From: an uncultured Clostridia bacterium
GTDB taxonomy: Bacteria > Bacillota > Clostridia > TANB77 > CAG-508
Direction: 5' to 3'
DNA: 23,502 nucleotides
Assembly: GCA_947589135.1 (NCBI GenBank)
Contig: CANPZT010000009.1
Span: 1 to 23,502, forward strand
The position numbers and the translations under genes were made by a program. The notes beneath the pieces were generated by a model, which ran no database searches, was not told where the DNA came from, and saw nothing but the letters and a program-made list of their open reading frames with translations. Below, piece by piece: positions 23,396-23,502 of the stretch. Numbering within the stretch: the first letter of the stretch is position 1; each line of letters begins with the position of its first letter.

Positions 23396-23502
23396 ATGGC
23401 AGTAGTTGCAATGAAACAATTACTAGAAGCAGGTGTTCATTTTGGGCATCAAACAAGAAGATGGGATCCAAAAATGGCTGAATATATATTCCAAGCTAGA
23501 AA
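23396..23502 (+). CDS. rpsB: 30S ribosomal protein S2, 5' part of gene
   Basis: 35 codons are present before the window ends. The start follows AAGGGAGG. MAVVAMKQLLEAGVHFGHQT and RRWDPKM are the S2 N-terminal signature. Confidence 0.95.
   Translation, partial: MAVVAMKQLLEAGVHFGHQTRRWDPKMAEYIFQAR

Noticed and set aside
1..23502. CRISPR arrays, insertion sequences, tRNA or rRNA genes
   Set aside because: No regularly spaced repeats, transposase motifs or RNA gene signatures were seen on either strand.

Overview
The window is AT-rich (about 25-30% GC by eye). Its gene set (spoVA genes, dodecin, a ClpE-like ATPase, a type IV pilus cluster, and pilins with the ITLIALVITIIVLLILAG-type N-terminus common in Gram-positive bacteria) points to an anaerobic, probably uncultured, spore-forming member of the Clostridia. 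UGA is a normal stop (the pilM-like gene ends in TGA) and UGG encodes Trp. I cannot place it more finely from sequence alone.

Layout. 1-1718 (-): 5' part of a ClpE-type AAA+ unfoldase gene. 1891-3163 (+): a 69-aa unknown protein and a membrane-anchored DUF4163/DUF3298 (RsiV-like) protein. 3352-4617 (-): HtrA-type serine protease. 4799-7138 (-): two tandem surface proteins with pilin-like N-termini. 7472-8830 (+): infC-rpmI-rplT translation operon with a structured leader, a transcription attenuator and an AUA start codon. 8899-11115 (-): dodecin-spoVAC-spoVAD-spoVAE. 11217-11302: an 86-nt near-perfect palindrome. 11322-12665 (+): rsmB. 12877-22267 (+): type IV pilus locus with a PilM-PilN fusion, PilO-like, PilP-like, major pilin, prepilin peptidase, two minor pilins, PilB, PilT and PilC. 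22329-23234 (+): ROK-family kinase. 23396-end (+): start of rpsB.

Main observation. Two genes that look broken, spoVAD (three frameshifts) and the pilin-like gene at 5832-7138 (two frameshifts), are broken in one identical way. Each of the five breaks is an in-frame CGG codon, and the reading frame is restored exactly by skipping its C, so that C-GGA (four times) or C-GGT (once) is read as glycine. After these five +1 shifts both genes are open from start to stop, with family-consistent sequence and length (SpoVAD 333 aa, pilin-like 434 aa). In the other genes, roughly 6,900 codons in total, I found no in-frame CGG except two in the 69-aa ORF of unlike composition. The simplest reading is that CGG is not a normal arginine codon here and that CGGN is decoded as glycine, by quadruplet decoding or +1 frameshifting. 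Ordinary gene decay or random sequencing error would not give the same context five out of five times.

How the genes work together. The pilus cluster holds an assembly platform (PilMN, PilO-like, PilP-like, PilC), extension and retraction ATPases (PilB, PilT), a prepilin peptidase and pilins, so a retractable pilus is likely. The recoded pilin-like protein at 5832-7138 keeps a prepilin leader and could be processed by the same peptidase. The spoVA genes encode the dipicolinate channel of spores, which implies that SpoVAD recoding would matter for sporulation and germination.
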